This document shows positions 28,535-43,763 of a stretch of 64,000 nucleotides of DNA, piece after piece. The DNA lies in contig NZ_CP083954.1 of NCBI RefSeq assembly GCF_006442975.2, forward strand, positions 1,116,001 to 1,180,000, written 5' to 3'. Made by a program: the position numbers and the translations under genes. The notes under the pieces are model-generated. The model was not told the DNA's origin. It did not search any database and worked only from the letters and a program-made list of their open reading frames with translations. How positions within the stretch are numbered: the first letter of the stretch is position 1; the number at the start of each line of letters is the position of its first letter. The DNA is from Mesorhizobium sp. B2-1-1 (GTDB lineage Bacteria > Pseudomonadota > Alphaproteobacteria > Rhizobiales > Rhizobiaceae).

Positions 28535-29536
28535 ATGGCCAGGAAATCCTTCTTCTGCATCGACGGCCACACCTGCGGCAACCCGGTGCGACTGGTCGCC
28601 GGCGGCGGCCCGCTGCTCCAGGGTTCGACGATGATGGAGCGGCGCGCGCATTTCCTGGCCGAATATGACTGGATCCGCACCGGCCTGATGTTCGAGCCGC
28701 GCGGCCACGATGTCATGTCCGGCTCGATCCTCTACCCGCCGACGCGCGAGGATTGCGACATCGCCATCCTGTTCATCGAGACCTCGGGCTGCCTGCCAAT
28801 GTGCGGCCACGGCACCATCGGCACGGTGACGATGGCCATCGAGCACGGGCTGATCAAGCCGAAGACGCCCGGCGTGCTCAGGCTCGACACACCGGCCGGC
28901 CTGGTCATCGCCGAATACAAACAGGTCGGCGAATATGTCGAGGAGGTGCGCATCACCAACGTGCCCTCCTTCCTCCATGCCGAGGGGTTGACGGTCGAAT
29001 GCCCCGGGCTCGGCGAGATCGTCGTCGACGTCGCCTATGGCGGCAATTTCTACGCCATCGTCGAGCCGCAGAAAAACTATCGCGACATGGCTGATCATTC
29101 CGCGGGCGACCTCATCGCCTGGAGCCCGGTGGTGCGGCAGCGGCTCAACGAGAAATACTCATTCGTGCATCCGGAGAATCCGGGCATCAACCGGCTGTCG
29201 CACATGCTGTGGACCGGCGAGCCGACGGTGGCGGGTGCGGACGCGCGCAATGCGGTCTTCTACGGCGACAAGGCGATCGACCGCTCACCGTGCGGCACGG
29301 GCACCTCGGCGCGCATGGCGCAGCTCCATGCCAAGGGCAAGCTCAAGGCCGGCGATGCGTTCGTCCATGAATCGATCATCGGCTCGCTGTTCAAGGGCAA
29401 GGTTGAAAAAGACGTCACGGTCGCAGGCAAGCCGGCGATCATTCCCTCGATCGGCGGCTGGGCGCGCATGACCGGGCTCAACACGATCTTCATCGATGAC
29501 CGCGATCCGTTCGCGCACGGCTTCGTCGTCAAATAG
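28535..29536 (+). CDS. 4-hydroxyproline 2-epimerase (proline racemase family)
   Basis: PLP-independent epimerase that converts trans-4-hydroxy-L-proline to cis-4-hydroxy-D-proline. Both catalytic cysteines are present: C90 in LPMCGHGTIG and C253 in RSPCGTGTSARMA. The presence of both separates it from dehydratases of the family that have Thr in place of the first. The length is 333 residues. ATG 28535 has GAGGAG upstream. The last gene of the three-enzyme operon; with the oxidoreductase and deaminase it gives alpha-ketoglutarate semialdehyde. No dehydrogenase for that product is in the operon. Confidence 0.92.
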   Translation: MARKSFFCIDGHTCGNPVRLVAGGGPLLQGSTMMERRAHFLAEYDWIRTGLMFEPRGHDVMSGSILYPPTREDCDIAILFIETSGCLPMCGHGTIGTVTMAIEHGLIKPKTPGVLRLDTPAGLVIAEYKQVGEYVEEVRITNVPSFLHAEGLTVECPGLGEIVVDVAYGGNFYAIVEPQKNYRDMADHSAGDLIAWSPVVRQRLNEKYSFVHPENPGINRLSHMLWTGEPTVAGADARNAVFYGDKAIDRSPCGTGTSARMAQLHAKGKLKAGDAFVHESIIGSLFKGKVEKDVTVAGKPAIIPSIGGWARMTGLNTIFIDDRDPFAHGFVVK

Positions 29537-29871
29537 GCGATTCATCACGCTGCGGAAGGTCGGGAAGGACAAAAAGGATTGCTGTCACGAGCGCAACGAA
29601 TCGTCTCATCAACTTATTTTGACGGCGATTTCTTCGAAATGGAGCGCATGATGACGCTTAATCGTCAAAGACATTGCGTTATGCCAATGATAGGGTCCGC
29701 GATAGTCCAGGGGGCGGGTGCGAAAAAACGGGCAATCGAACGGCGTGCAGTCGGAAACACGCATGACGTTCAAAAAATGACGTTGCAATCCCGCCTCGAA
29801 ACCTTACGACTAGGGGAAATACGAAAAGGAATGCGTCTGCATGGGCGACATTCCAGGGGAGCCATGTACAC
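29537..29871 (+). promoter_or_regulatory. Leader region of the liv operon with repeated TGACG elements
   Basis: This 335-base gap holds no gene that I can support. It contains an inverted repeat TGACG-CTTAAT-CGTCA (29652-29667) and two direct copies of ATGACGTT at 29763 and 29777, 14 bases apart, plus a further TTGACG at 29615. The recurrence of TGACG suggests a multi-site operator upstream of livH. No clear promoter match. Confidence 0.4.
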
Positions 29872-30774
<903 letters not shown>

Positions 30775-30778
30775 GATC

Positions 30779-32376
<1,598 letters not shown>

Positions 32377-32377
<1 letters not shown>

Positions 32378-33879
32378 TGAACGCGAACCCCTCCATGAAC
32401 GACGCCATCCTGAACGTCGAACACCTGTCGATGAAGTTCGGCGGCCTGGTCGCGATCGGCGACCTGTCCTTCACCGCCAGGCGCGGCGAGATCACCGCGC
32501 TGATCGGGCCCAACGGCGCCGGCAAGACCACCGTGTTCAACTGCATCACCGGCTTCTACAAGCCGTCGGAAGGCATGATCACTCTCACCCGGCAGGACGG
32601 CTCGATCTACCTGCTCGAACGGCTGCCCAACCATGAGATCCCGGCGCGCGCCAAGGTGGCGCGCACCTTCCAGAACATCCGCCTGTTCTCGGGCATGACG
32701 GTGCTCGAGAACCTGCTCGTTGCCCAGCACAACAAGCTGATGAAGGCTTCGGGCTATACGGTGCTCGGCCTGTTCGGCTTCAGCGGTTACCGCAAGGCCT
32801 CGGCCGAATCCGTCGAACTTGCCAAGCACTGGCTTGAGAAAGCCGATCTGGTCGACCGCGCCGACGATCCGGCCGGCGACCTGCCCTATGGCGCGCAGCG
32901 GCGCCTCGAGATCGCGCGCGCCATGTGCACCGGCCCGGAGCTTTTGTGCCTCGACGAGCCCGCCGCCGGTCTCAATCCAAAGGAATCGGCCGCGCTCAAC
33001 GACCTGCTGATGGACATCAAGAACAACACCGGCACCTCGATCCTGCTGATCGAGCACGACATGTCGGTGGTCATGCAGATCTCCGATCACGTCGTGGTTC
33101 TGGAATACGGCCGCAAGATCTCCGACGGCAATCCGCAGTCGGTGCGCACCGATCCGCGCGTCATCGCCGCCTATCTCGGCGTCGACGACGAGGAGGTCGA
33201 GACCGTGCTGACTGAAGTCGGCGACGAGGACGTCATCGAGCAACTCGATACCGGTCCCGATGCCGCGCATGGTCCGGGAACATCGTCGTCCTATCTCGCC
33301 GGCCCGGTGAGCGACACGGTCGGCCACAGCGAAGGCGAGCGCATCACGGTGTCGAAGGGCGCCTCGAAGGCGGCGCAGGTCGATGCGCGGGCGGCGAGCG
33401 TTGCGGCCAAGGCTGTCGCGCCAGCACCTGCTTCGCGGACCAAGCCGGCGGCGAAGCCGGCCACCAAGGCGAGTGTCAAGACAGGGGCCAAGACGCCGGC
33501 CGCGAAGGCCGCGGGCATCTCGAACCGCCTCACGGCGCCCCGCGGCGGCAAAGCCGACAATCTCACCCGCATCAAGGGGATCGGCGCGGTCAACGAGAAG
33601 AAGCTCAACGAACACGGCATCTTCCACTTCGACCAGATCGGCGCCTGGAAGAAGGCCGATGTCGAGGCCGTCGAAGCGTATCTCGCCTTTGACGGACGCA
33701 TCGCCCGCGAAGAATGGGTCAAGCAGGCCAGGCTGCTTAGCCAGGGCAAGGACACGGAATTCTCGCGCCGCGTCGACGCCGGCAAGGTGGCGACGAGCCA
33801 TGCTTCCGGTAAGCAGGCAGCAAAGCCCGCGACAGGAGCGGGCAAGCCCGTTCGGGCCAAGCGCGGAGGGGGCAAGTGA
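32377..33879 (+). CDS. livG: ABC transporter ATPase LivG with C-terminal HHH-like extension
   Basis: Energising ATPase of the Liv system. The ATPase covers residues 1-275: Walker A GPNGAGKTT, signature-region DLPYGAQRRLEIARAM, Walker B LLCLDEPAAGLNP, and the LivG-type insert VARTFQNIRLFSGMTVLEN. Then come ~115 residues of acidic and Ala/Lys-rich linker, and from residue 394 an HHH-like domain (DNLTRIKGIGAVNEKKLNEH) that matches the tail of L21 in this window. The total is 500 residues against ~260 normally. Its stop overlaps the livF start. Function of the tail unknown. Confidence 0.92.
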
Positions 33880-34607
33880 TGGCCGGGAAGACGCTGCTCG
33901 ATATCAAGGGCGTGCAGACCTATTACGGCAACATCCGTGCGCTGAACGGCGTCGACGTCACCGTCAACGAGGGCGAGATCGTGGCGCTGATCGGCGCCAA
34001 CGGCGCCGGCAAATCGACGCTGATGATGACCATTTTTGGAGCGCCGCGCGCCCGCGCGGGCACCATCACCTTCGCCGGCGCCGACATCACCCAATTGCCG
34101 ACGCACGAGATCGCGCGCTTGCGCATTGCCCAGTCGCCGGAAGGCCGGCGCATCTTCCCGCGCATGACGGTGATGGAAAATCTGCAGATGGGCGCCAGCC
34201 TCGACAACCTCAAGCACTATGACGAGGACGTCGAGAAGGTGTTCGCACTGTTCCCGCGCCTGAAGGAGCGCATCGCCCAGCGCGGCGGCACGCTGTCGGG
34301 CGGCGAGCAGCAGATGCTGTCGATCGGGCGCGCGCTGATGGCGCGGCCGAAGCTGCTTCTGCTCGACGAGCCGTCGCTCGGTCTTGCGCCGCTGATCGTC
34401 AAACAGATCTTCGATGCCATTCGCGAGCTGAACCGCACGCAGGGGCTGACCGTGTTCCTGGTCGAGCAGAACGCCTTCGGCGCGCTGAAGCTGGCGACGC
34501 GCGGCTATGTCATGGTCAACGGCAATGTGACCATGAGCGGCACCGGCAAGGAACTGCTCGCCAATCCGGAAGTGCGCGCCGCCTATCTCGAAGGCGGCCA
34601 TCACTGA
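33879..34607 (+). CDS. livF: ABC transporter ATPase LivF
   Basis: Second ATPase of the Liv heterodimer, 242 residues. Walker A GANGAGKST, LSGGEQQMLSIGRALM signature and LLLLDEPSLGLAP Walker B; QSPEGRRIFPRMTVMENLQMG is typical of LivF. The ATG overlaps the livG stop (TGATG arrangement) and has GGAGGGGG upstream; a GTG one codon earlier is possible. Unlike LivG it has no extension. Confidence 0.95.
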   Translation: MAGKTLLDIKGVQTYYGNIRALNGVDVTVNEGEIVALIGANGAGKSTLMMTIFGAPRARAGTITFAGADITQLPTHEIARLRIAQSPEGRRIFPRMTVMENLQMGASLDNLKHYDEDVEKVFALFPRLKERIAQRGGTLSGGEQQMLSIGRALMARPKLLLLDEPSLGLAPLIVKQIFDAIRELNRTQGLTVFLVEQNAFGALKLATRGYVMVNGNVTMSGTGKELLANPEVRAAYLEGGHH

Positions 34608-34624
34608 GTTCAGGAGTCCTTACC

Positions 34625-34972
34625 ATGCAAGGCATTCTCTACGAGGAACCGTCCATCTGGCAGTTCTTCTTCGTCACCTGCCTGCTCGGCGGCTGGGCGG
34701 CATGGATGACCGGCAAGGCCAGTGCCCAGACCTGGCGCAGCTTCGTCCAGCTGTTCGCCTATCTGCTGGGTCTCGGCATCGGCATCCGCTTCATCCATCA
34801 CGCGCTGTTCAACGGCACGATGTTCTCGCTGCATTACTATGTCGTCGACACCATCGTACTGATGATCCTCGGCTTCGTCGGCTATCAATACACACGAACC
34901 AACCAGATGGTGACACAGTATAATTGGCTCTACGAAAGAGCTTCAATCTTGAGCTGGAAACCGAAAGGTTGA
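34625..34972 (+). CDS. Small conserved membrane protein of the liv operon
   Basis: 115 residues with three likely membrane segments (IWQFFFVTCLLGGWAAWMTG, FVQLFAYLLGLGIGIRFIHHALF, VVDTIVLMILGFVGYQYTR). It starts 17 bases after livF with AGGAG in the gap. Similar small proteins (I recall DUF6867) accompany rhizobial liv operons; the role is unknown, perhaps in transporter assembly. Confidence 0.75.
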   Translation: MQGILYEEPSIWQFFFVTCLLGGWAAWMTGKASAQTWRSFVQLFAYLLGLGIGIRFIHHALFNGTMFSLHYYVVDTIVLMILGFVGYQYTRTNQMVTQYNWLYERASILSWKPKG

Positions 34973-35109
34973 CGTTCATCATTAACGCCGTTTCGGGGAT
35001 GAATCGGCGTGACAAGTGCCTGAAAATCGGCAAACTATGCTTTCTGCGATAAGGGTGGGCATCGCATGAAAGCTTCATCCACGCCCACTCCGTTAATGGG
35101 AGCGTTTAA

Positions 35110-36228
35110 ATGAAAAAATCACTTTTGTCCGCCGTCGCCCTGACCGCGCTGATCGCGTTCAGCGGCAATGCGTGGGCTGATCTAATGGTCGGCGTTGCTG
35201 GCCCGATCACGGGTCCGAATGCCGCCTTCGGCGCACAGTTGCAGAAGGGCGCGGAGCAGGCGGTCGCCGACATCAATGCGGCGGGCGGCATCAACGGCGA
35301 GCAGATCAAGCTCGAAGTCGGCGACGACGTCTCCGATCCGAAGCAAGGCATCTCGGTCGCCAACAAGTTCGTCGGCGACGGAGTCAAGTTCGTGGTCGGC
35401 CACTTCAACTCGGGCGTCTCCATTCCGGCGTCGGAAGTCTACGCGGAAAACGGCATCGTCGAGATCACGCCTGCCGCGACCAACCCCCAGTTCACCGAGC
35501 GCGGCCTGTGGAACGTGTTCCGCACCTGCGGACGCGATGACCAGCAGGGCGGCATCGCCGGCGGTTATCTGGCGGCCAATTTCAAGGACGCCAAGATCGC
35601 CGTCGTGCACGACAAGACCACCTACGGCCAGGGCCTTGCCGACGAGACCAAGAAGGCTATGAACGCCAAGGGCGTGAAGGAAGTCATGTATGAAGGCGTC
35701 AATGTCGGCGACAAGGACTTCTCGGCGCTGATCGCCAAGATGAAGGAAGCCGGCGTCTCCATCATCTACTGGGGCGGCCTGCACACTGAAGCCGGCCTGA
35801 TCATCCGCCAGGCGGCCGACCAGGGCCTCAAGGCGACGCTGGTTTCCGGCGACGGCATCGTGTCGAACGAACTGGCTTCGATCGCTGGCGACGCGGTCGC
35901 GGGCACACTCAACACGTTCGGCCCGGACCCTCGCCTGATCCCGGCCAACAAGGAACTGGTCGAGAAGTTCCGCGCGCAGGGCTTCGAGCCGGAGGCCTAC
36001 ACGCTCTACGCCTACGCGGCCATGCAGGCGATCGCCGAGGCAGCCACCTCTGCCAAGTCCAACGACCCGCAGGAAGTTGCCAAGGCGCTGCATGAGAAGG
36101 GTCCGTTCAAGACCGTGCTCGGCGACCTCTCCTACGACGCCAAGGGTGACCCGACGCTGCCCGGCTACGTCATGTACGAGTGGAAGAAGGGCGACGACGG
36201 CAAGTACACCTACGTCCAGAAGATGTAA
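35110..36228 (+). CDS. Branched-chain amino acid ABC transporter substrate-binding protein (LivK-like)
   Basis: Periplasmic binding protein with Sec signal ([21 protein letters not shown]). Mature part [26 protein letters not shown] and [20 protein letters not shown] (ligand site Ser/Thr region) are LivJ/LivK-like. The length is 372 residues. It has its own short leader (137 bases, with ATGAA-AGC-TTCAT dyad near 35066) and terminator, which would allow excess expression over the permease genes. Confidence 0.94.
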   Translation: MKKSLLSAVALTALIAFSGNAWADLMVGVAGPITGPNAAFGAQLQKGAEQAVADINAAGGINGEQIKLEVGDDVSDPKQGISVANKFVGDGVKFVVGHFNSGVSIPASEVYAENGIVEITPAATNPQFTERGLWNVFRTCGRDDQQGGIAGGYLAANFKDAKIAVVHDKTTYGQGLADETKKAMNAKGVKEVMYEGVNVGDKDFSALIAKMKEAGVSIIYWGGLHTEAGLIIRQAADQGLKATLVSGDGIVSNELASIAGDAVAGTLNTFGPDPRLIPANKELVEKFRAQGFEPEAYTLYAYAAMQAIAEAATSAKSNDPQEVAKALHEKGPFKTVLGDLSYDAKGDPTLPGYVMYEWKKGDDGKYTYVQKM

Positions 36229-36252
36229 GCCTGTCCGAATTGACTTCACGGA

Positions 36253-36286
36253 ATGCCCGGCGCCTCGCGCCGGGCATTTTCTTTTA
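36253..36286 (+). terminator. Terminator of the liv operon
   Basis: A 10-bp perfect stem ATGCCCGGCG/CGCCGGGCAT with a 5-base loop is followed by TTTCTTTT. The next 210 bases before pyc hold nothing clear. Confidence 0.9.
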
Positions 36287-36500
36287 CGGAAGCAGCGATC
36301 GCGCGTTTATTATCTGGCAAAGATCCTCGTTTTGAGGACAGCGGCGGCTTTCCACTGATGTTCAGCCGTTTGGGGCCACGCTCAAGGCGAAGACTCGGGT
36401 TTAAATCGGTTTAAACGCGCGTCAAATTTTGTTTGCACTGCAGCATTTTCACGCTAATCATGGCGCTTCTGCTCTTCCTTCCGCTGCTGGAGCCCAATCC

Positions 36501-39959
<3,459 letters not shown>

Positions 39960-40124
39960 GATCTCGCAAGAGAGAGCCACAGACTGTCGGCTTCTGTCGG
40001 CAGCCCTGCCAGCCTGTTCGATAACCGCTTGACCCGCCGTCCCCGGTCGGGCATCGAACCGCAGAAATTTGCGGCGGCACGGTTGCCGAGTCGCGGCGAA
40101 GCATCGATTTTTTTGGAGAAAAAC

Positions 40125-40385
40125 ATGGCCGACGATATCACAGAGACCAGCCAGACTGTTGCCGCCGGCCAGTTGCGTGCCTTCATCGAGCGCATCGAGC
40201 GGCTCGAGGAGGAGAAGAAGACCATTTCTGACGACATCAAGGAAGTGTTCGCCGAGGCCAAGGGCACCGGCTTCGACACCAAGGCGATGCGCGCGATCAT
40301 CCGGCTGCGCAAGAAGGACCAGGCCGAGCGCCAGGAGGAGGAGTCCATCCTGGACCTCTACAAGGCCGCTCTCGGCATGGTGTAA
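40125..40385 (+). CDS. gapR: GapR family nucleoid-associated protein (DUF2312)
   Basis: Small DNA-binding protein that in Caulobacter clamps overtwisted DNA ahead of polymerases and aids topoisomerases. 86 residues: a long N-terminal coiled coil ([20 protein letters not shown]) and the family core [20 protein letters not shown] followed by [11 protein letters not shown] 40125 has GGAG 7 bases upstream. The upstream frame extension lacks homology. Confidence 0.9.
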   Translation: MADDITETSQTVAAGQLRAFIERIERLEEEKKTISDDIKEVFAEAKGTGFDTKAMRAIIRLRKKDQAERQEEESILDLYKAALGMV

Positions 40386-40417
40386 GGCGAGGCATCTCGT
40401 GATGTCCGGGGTCGGCG

Positions 40418-40858
40418 ATGAGTGAGTTCGACTTCGGTGGCCGAAGGGCCTCAGAGTTCCGCCAACGCGGCTTCTGGACGCTGTTTGCCGGGCGTCACCC
40501 GGAAGAAAGAACCCGGCTGGCGAGGCGAGGGCCCTGGTTCTGGCAGCGCGGGCTGCCGGAATTCGCGCTGGTGCTGTCCATGTATGTGGCGCCGAGCGAG
40601 AATGTGGTCGGCATCTTCTTCGGCCGTAACGAGAAGCTTGGCGCAACCGACGTCTGGGTGCGCCTCAAGCCGTTTCAGCCGGCGATCGAGGAACGGCTGA
40701 AGCTCAGGCCGGAGCAGAGCGCACAAAACCTCGGCATCAATTCACAGTGGCGGGTCAACTGCTTTGCCGAGGACAATTGGCCGGCCATGACCGACTGGCT
40801 GGTGACCGAATGCTCGCGGTTCGAGTGCGCCGTCACCGAAGTTCTGGGACAGGGATAG
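40418..40858 (+). CDS. Conserved protein of unknown function (DUF4268-like)
   Basis: 146 residues, soluble, with many aromatic residues and FFGRNEKLGATDVWVRL and QWRVNCFAEDNWPAMTDWL segments. I recall this pattern (FFGRN..W..L) from DUF4268-like proteins, some associated with nuclease folds, but this is not firm. It follows gapR by 32 bases and precedes a two-segment membrane protein by 7 bases, so all three may be cotranscribed. Confidence 0.6.
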   Translation: MSEFDFGGRRASEFRQRGFWTLFAGRHPEERTRLARRGPWFWQRGLPEFALVLSMYVAPSENVVGIFFGRNEKLGATDVWVRLKPFQPAIEERLKLRPEQSAQNLGINSQWRVNCFAEDNWPAMTDWLVTECSRFECAVTEVLGQG

Positions 40859-40865
40859 ACCGCCG

Positions 40866-41165
40866 ATGCTCGCGGATTTCTTCCGCTCGCGTTGGGATGG
40901 CCAGGTGCGGCTCGACCGGCTGTTCTGGCGCGATATGGTGCTCGTCGGCACGGCGATCAACGTTGCATCGTCCGTGGCGGCGCTCATTCTGCTGGGGTTG
41001 AAGATGCCGCTCGGTCTTGTGCTGGCGGTGCATTTCGCGCCGGTGCCCTACAACATCTTCCTGACTTCGGCCGTCTGGCGGACGGCGGAGCGAACCGGTG
41101 GCGCCAAGGCCTCCCTTGCTATGCTGGGTTCGGCGCTCTGGCTGATCGCAACAGTCGTCGTCTGA
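40866..41165 (+). CDS. Small membrane protein of unknown function
   Basis: 99 residues with two or three membrane segments (MVLVGTAINVASSVAALILL, MPLGLVLAVHFAPVPYNIFL and the C-terminal ASLAMLGSALWLIATVVV). It starts 7 bases after the preceding stop. No family recognised. Confidence 0.6.
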   Translation: MLADFFRSRWDGQVRLDRLFWRDMVLVGTAINVASSVAALILLGLKMPLGLVLAVHFAPVPYNIFLTSAVWRTAERTGGAKASLAMLGSALWLIATVVV

Positions 41166-41175
41166 CAATGCTGCA

Positions 41176-41202
41176 CGAAAAAGGGCGGCCGAGGCCGCCC
41201 TT
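41176..41202 (-). terminator. Terminator of msrB
   Basis: On the minus strand AAGGGCGGCC folds on GGCCGCCCTT with almost no loop and is followed by a run of T. It lies 27 bases after the msrB stop. The opposite strand has no T-run beyond the stem. Confidence 0.75.
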
Positions 41203-41228
41203 CGCAGAAAACATTGGCGAGGCCTCGC

Positions 41229-41630
41229 TCAGGCCGGCTCGAATCTCAGCGCCACGCCGTTGATGCAGTAGCGCAGCCCGGTCGGCGGCGGGCCGTCCTC
41301 GAAGACGTGGCCGAGATGGCTGCCGCAGCGAGCGCAATGGCATTCCGTGCGGACCATGCCGTAGCTGCGGTCGGTCGTGGTCTCGATGGAACCGGGAACG
41401 GGGTCGTTGAAGCTCGGCCAGCCGGTGCCGCTCTCGAACTTCAGCTTGGATTCGAACAGCGGCTGGTCGCAGCCGACGCAAAAGAAAGTGCCGGCGCGCT
41501 TTTCGTGAAGCAGCGCACAGCTGCCCGGGCGTTCGGTGCCATGGTTGCGCATGACGGCATATTGCTCAGGCGTCAGCCGGGCGCGCCATTCGGCGTCGGT
41601 GCGGGTGACGGGATAGGTGTGGGTGTCCAT
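41229..41630 (-). CDS. msrB: Peptide-methionine (R)-S-oxide reductase
   Basis: Repairs methionine-R-sulfoxide in oxidised proteins. Zinc-binding cysteine pairs FFCVGC and [20 protein letters not shown] substrate loop and catalytic cysteine in [11 protein letters not shown] are all present. 133 residues from the ATG of MDTHTYPV, 14 codons into the frame. Cytoplasmic form with no signal peptide. Confidence 0.96.
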   Translation of the reverse strand: MDTHTYPVTRTDAEWRARLTPEQYAVMRNHGTERPGSCALLHEKRAGTFFCVGCDQPLFESKLKFESGTGWPSFNDPVPGSIETTTDRSYGMVRTECHCARCGSHLGHVFEDGPPPTGLRYCINGVALRFEPA

Positions 41631-41743
41631 GCAGAAAACTCCTCGGCCTTGACGGCTCATTGTTGATCGCAATGTCTATTCGCAACAAGATAGGCGTTTG
41701 TTACGAGATTTGCCCGCATTTTCGAGCGTGCCTTCTGCAATCC

Positions 41744-42541
41744 TCATGTGATCGCCGTGAGATAGCGCGCAACGGAGGCCGCCAGCGCCTCTTTCGCGCC
41801 ACCGATAACGTTCTGGTTCCACCACGCGCCGTAGATGTCATCGAATGTGAAGGGCTCCAGCGCGGCCGCGATGCGGCGCACGGCGGCCGCATTGAGCGGG
41901 ATGTAGTTGGGATAGCTGTACATGAAGCTGACGTGGCGGCGGGTCGGCGTCACCTGCAAGATATCGCCGGCCAAGAGAGCATTGCCGCCTTCGCGCTTCC
42001 AGTGCAGCACCTGGCCGCCAGCAAAGTGGCCGCCGCAGCGGATGAGCGTCAACGCCGGGTTCAGGTCCAGTGTCTCGCCTTGCCAACTGACGATCGACGG
42101 GTGCGGCCGCATGATCCACTGCCGGTCGTCGTCATGGAGATAGATCGGCACGCCGCCAAACGCCTCGCTCCATTCGACCATCACCGAATAGTAGTGGCAG
42201 TGCGAGATGGCGATCGCGGCAAGGCCGCCGCGGCGCTTGATCTCGGCCACCGCCTCGTCGGTCACAAGCGAGATACAGTCCCACAGAACGTTGCCGTGCC
42301 GCGTCTGCGCCAGCAGCGCCCGCTGACCGATGGCGAAGCGCGGCTCGATGCCGAAGGCGAGAACGCCGGCATCATCCTTCATCACGAGCCGATGCCCGGC
42401 GGCGAGCTCTTCCGGTGTGATCCAGGCCTGGCCTTCCCAGCGCACATATTGCCGCTCGTCCTCGCAGATAGGACAATGCCGAGGCGGCGCTTCGCTCTGC
42501 GCGAACTGGACGCCGCATTGCAGGCACAGGAAACAGGTCAT
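41744..42541 (-). CDS. MBL-fold protein with N-terminal zinc ribbon and degenerate metal site
   Basis: 265 residues. The N-terminus has CLQCG and HCPICED, a four-cysteine zinc ribbon. The rest resembles metallo-beta-lactamase fold proteins: ISHCHYYSVMVEW stands at the HxHxDH position but keeps only HCH, with later GGHFAGG and LLAGDIL as the usual third His and bridging Asp. Partial loss of ligands suggests altered or lost hydrolase activity. It lies 25 bases downstream of the VWA gene and is probably cotranscribed with it. Confidence 0.75.
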   Translation of the reverse strand: MTCFLCLQCGVQFAQSEAPPRHCPICEDERQYVRWEGQAWITPEELAAGHRLVMKDDAGVLAFGIEPRFAIGQRALLAQTRHGNVLWDCISLVTDEAVAEIKRRGGLAAIAISHCHYYSVMVEWSEAFGGVPIYLHDDDRQWIMRPHPSIVSWQGETLDLNPALTLIRCGGHFAGGQVLHWKREGGNALLAGDILQVTPTRRHVSFMYSYPNYIPLNAAAVRRIAAALEPFTFDDIYGAWWNQNVIGGAKEALAASVARYLTAIT

Positions 42542-42565
42542 GGAACCTCCCGTCATTGTCCCGGC

Positions 42566-43756
42566 TTAGTGCTTGCGCGACAATTGCCTCGTTGCGCCTT
42601 CCAGCCCGGCCAGCGTCAGCGGAAACATGCGGCCGCCGAACATGTCGCGGATCATAGCAATCGAATGGGTGAAATCCCAGTTCTTCTGGCTCTCGGGGTT
42701 CACCCATACCGCGTTCGGCCACTGCCGCAGCAGACGGCCGAGCCAGACGGCGCCCGCCTCCGGGTTCCAGTGCTCGACCGAGCCACCGGGATGCGCGATC
42801 TCGTAAGGGCTCATCGAGGCATCGCCGACCACGATCACCTTGTAGTCAGGTCCATATTTGTGGAGGAGGTCGAAGGTCGGGATCGTCTCGGCATGACGGC
42901 GGCGATTGTCCTTCCACACGCCCTCGTAGAGGCAGTTGTGGAAATAAAAATATTCGAGCTGGCGGAATTCGGCGCGGGCGGCCGAGAACAATTCCTCGAC
43001 GCTTCTAATGTGGTCGTCCATCGAGCCGCCGACATCGAAGAACATCAAAAGCTTCACCGCGTTGCGCCGCTCTGGCCGCGTCTTGACGTCGAGATAACCG
43101 TGCTCGGCGGTGGCGTGGATGGTGCCGGGCAGGTCGAACTCCTCCTCGGCGCCTTCACGCACCCAGCGGCGCAGCCGCTTGAGCGCGATCTTGATGTTGC
43201 GGGTGCCGAGCTCGACGGCGTCGTCGAAATTCCTGAACTCGCGCCTGTCCCAAACCTTCACGGCCCGGCGGTTGCGGCTCTCATGCTGGCCGATGCGCAC
43301 GCCTTCGGGATTGTAGCCATAGGCGCCGAAAGGCGAGGTGCCGCCAGTGCCGATCCATTTCGAGCCGCCTTGGTGGCGGCCTTTCTGCTCCTCGAGCCGC
43401 TGCTTCAGCGTCTCCATCAGCTTCTCGAAACCACCGAGCGCCGCGACCAGCTTTTTCTCTTCCTCGGTCAGGTGCTTTTCGGCCAGCCGGCGCAGCCATT
43501 CCTCGGGGATATCAGCGACGTTGACGGCATTCGGACCGCTGAGCGCCTCCACACCCTTGAATACATGCGCGAACACCTGGTCGAAGCGGTCGATATGGCG
43601 TTCGTCCTTCACCAGCGCTGCGCGAGCGAGGTAGTAAAAACCTTCGACGTCGTAGTCGACCAGCCCGGCTTCCAACCCCTCCAGCAGCAACAGGTATTCC
43701 CTGAGTGAAACGGGAACGCGCGCTGCCTTCAGTTCGAGGAAGAAGGGGATGAACAT
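42566..43756 (-). CDS. VWA-domain protein (CoxE-like), partner of MoxR
   Basis: 396 residues. N-terminal helical part (MFIPFFLELKAARVPVSLREYL, LLEGLEAG) typical of proteins encoded next to MoxR ATPases, and a VWA domain from about residue 230. The metal site reads LMFFDVGGSMDDH, DxGxS instead of the usual DxSxS; TFDLLHKYGPDYKVIVVGDASMS follows. Such AAA+/VWA pairs act as metal-insertion or folding chaperones. Its likely partner lies 3.1 kb upstream, separated by three genes. Confidence 0.85.
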   Translation of the reverse strand: MFIPFFLELKAARVPVSLREYLLLLEGLEAGLVDYDVEGFYYLARAALVKDERHIDRFDQVFAHVFKGVEALSGPNAVNVADIPEEWLRRLAEKHLTEEEKKLVAALGGFEKLMETLKQRLEEQKGRHQGGSKWIGTGGTSPFGAYGYNPEGVRIGQHESRNRRAVKVWDRREFRNFDDAVELGTRNIKIALKRLRRWVREGAEEEFDLPGTIHATAEHGYLDVKTRPERRNAVKLLMFFDVGGSMDDHIRSVEELFSAARAEFRQLEYFYFHNCLYEGVWKDNRRRHAETIPTFDLLHKYGPDYKVIVVGDASMSPYEIAHPGGSVEHWNPEAGAVWLGRLLRQWPNAVWVNPESQKNWDFTHSIAMIRDMFGGRMFPLTLAGLEGATRQLSRKH

Positions 43757-43763
43757 TTTCTAC

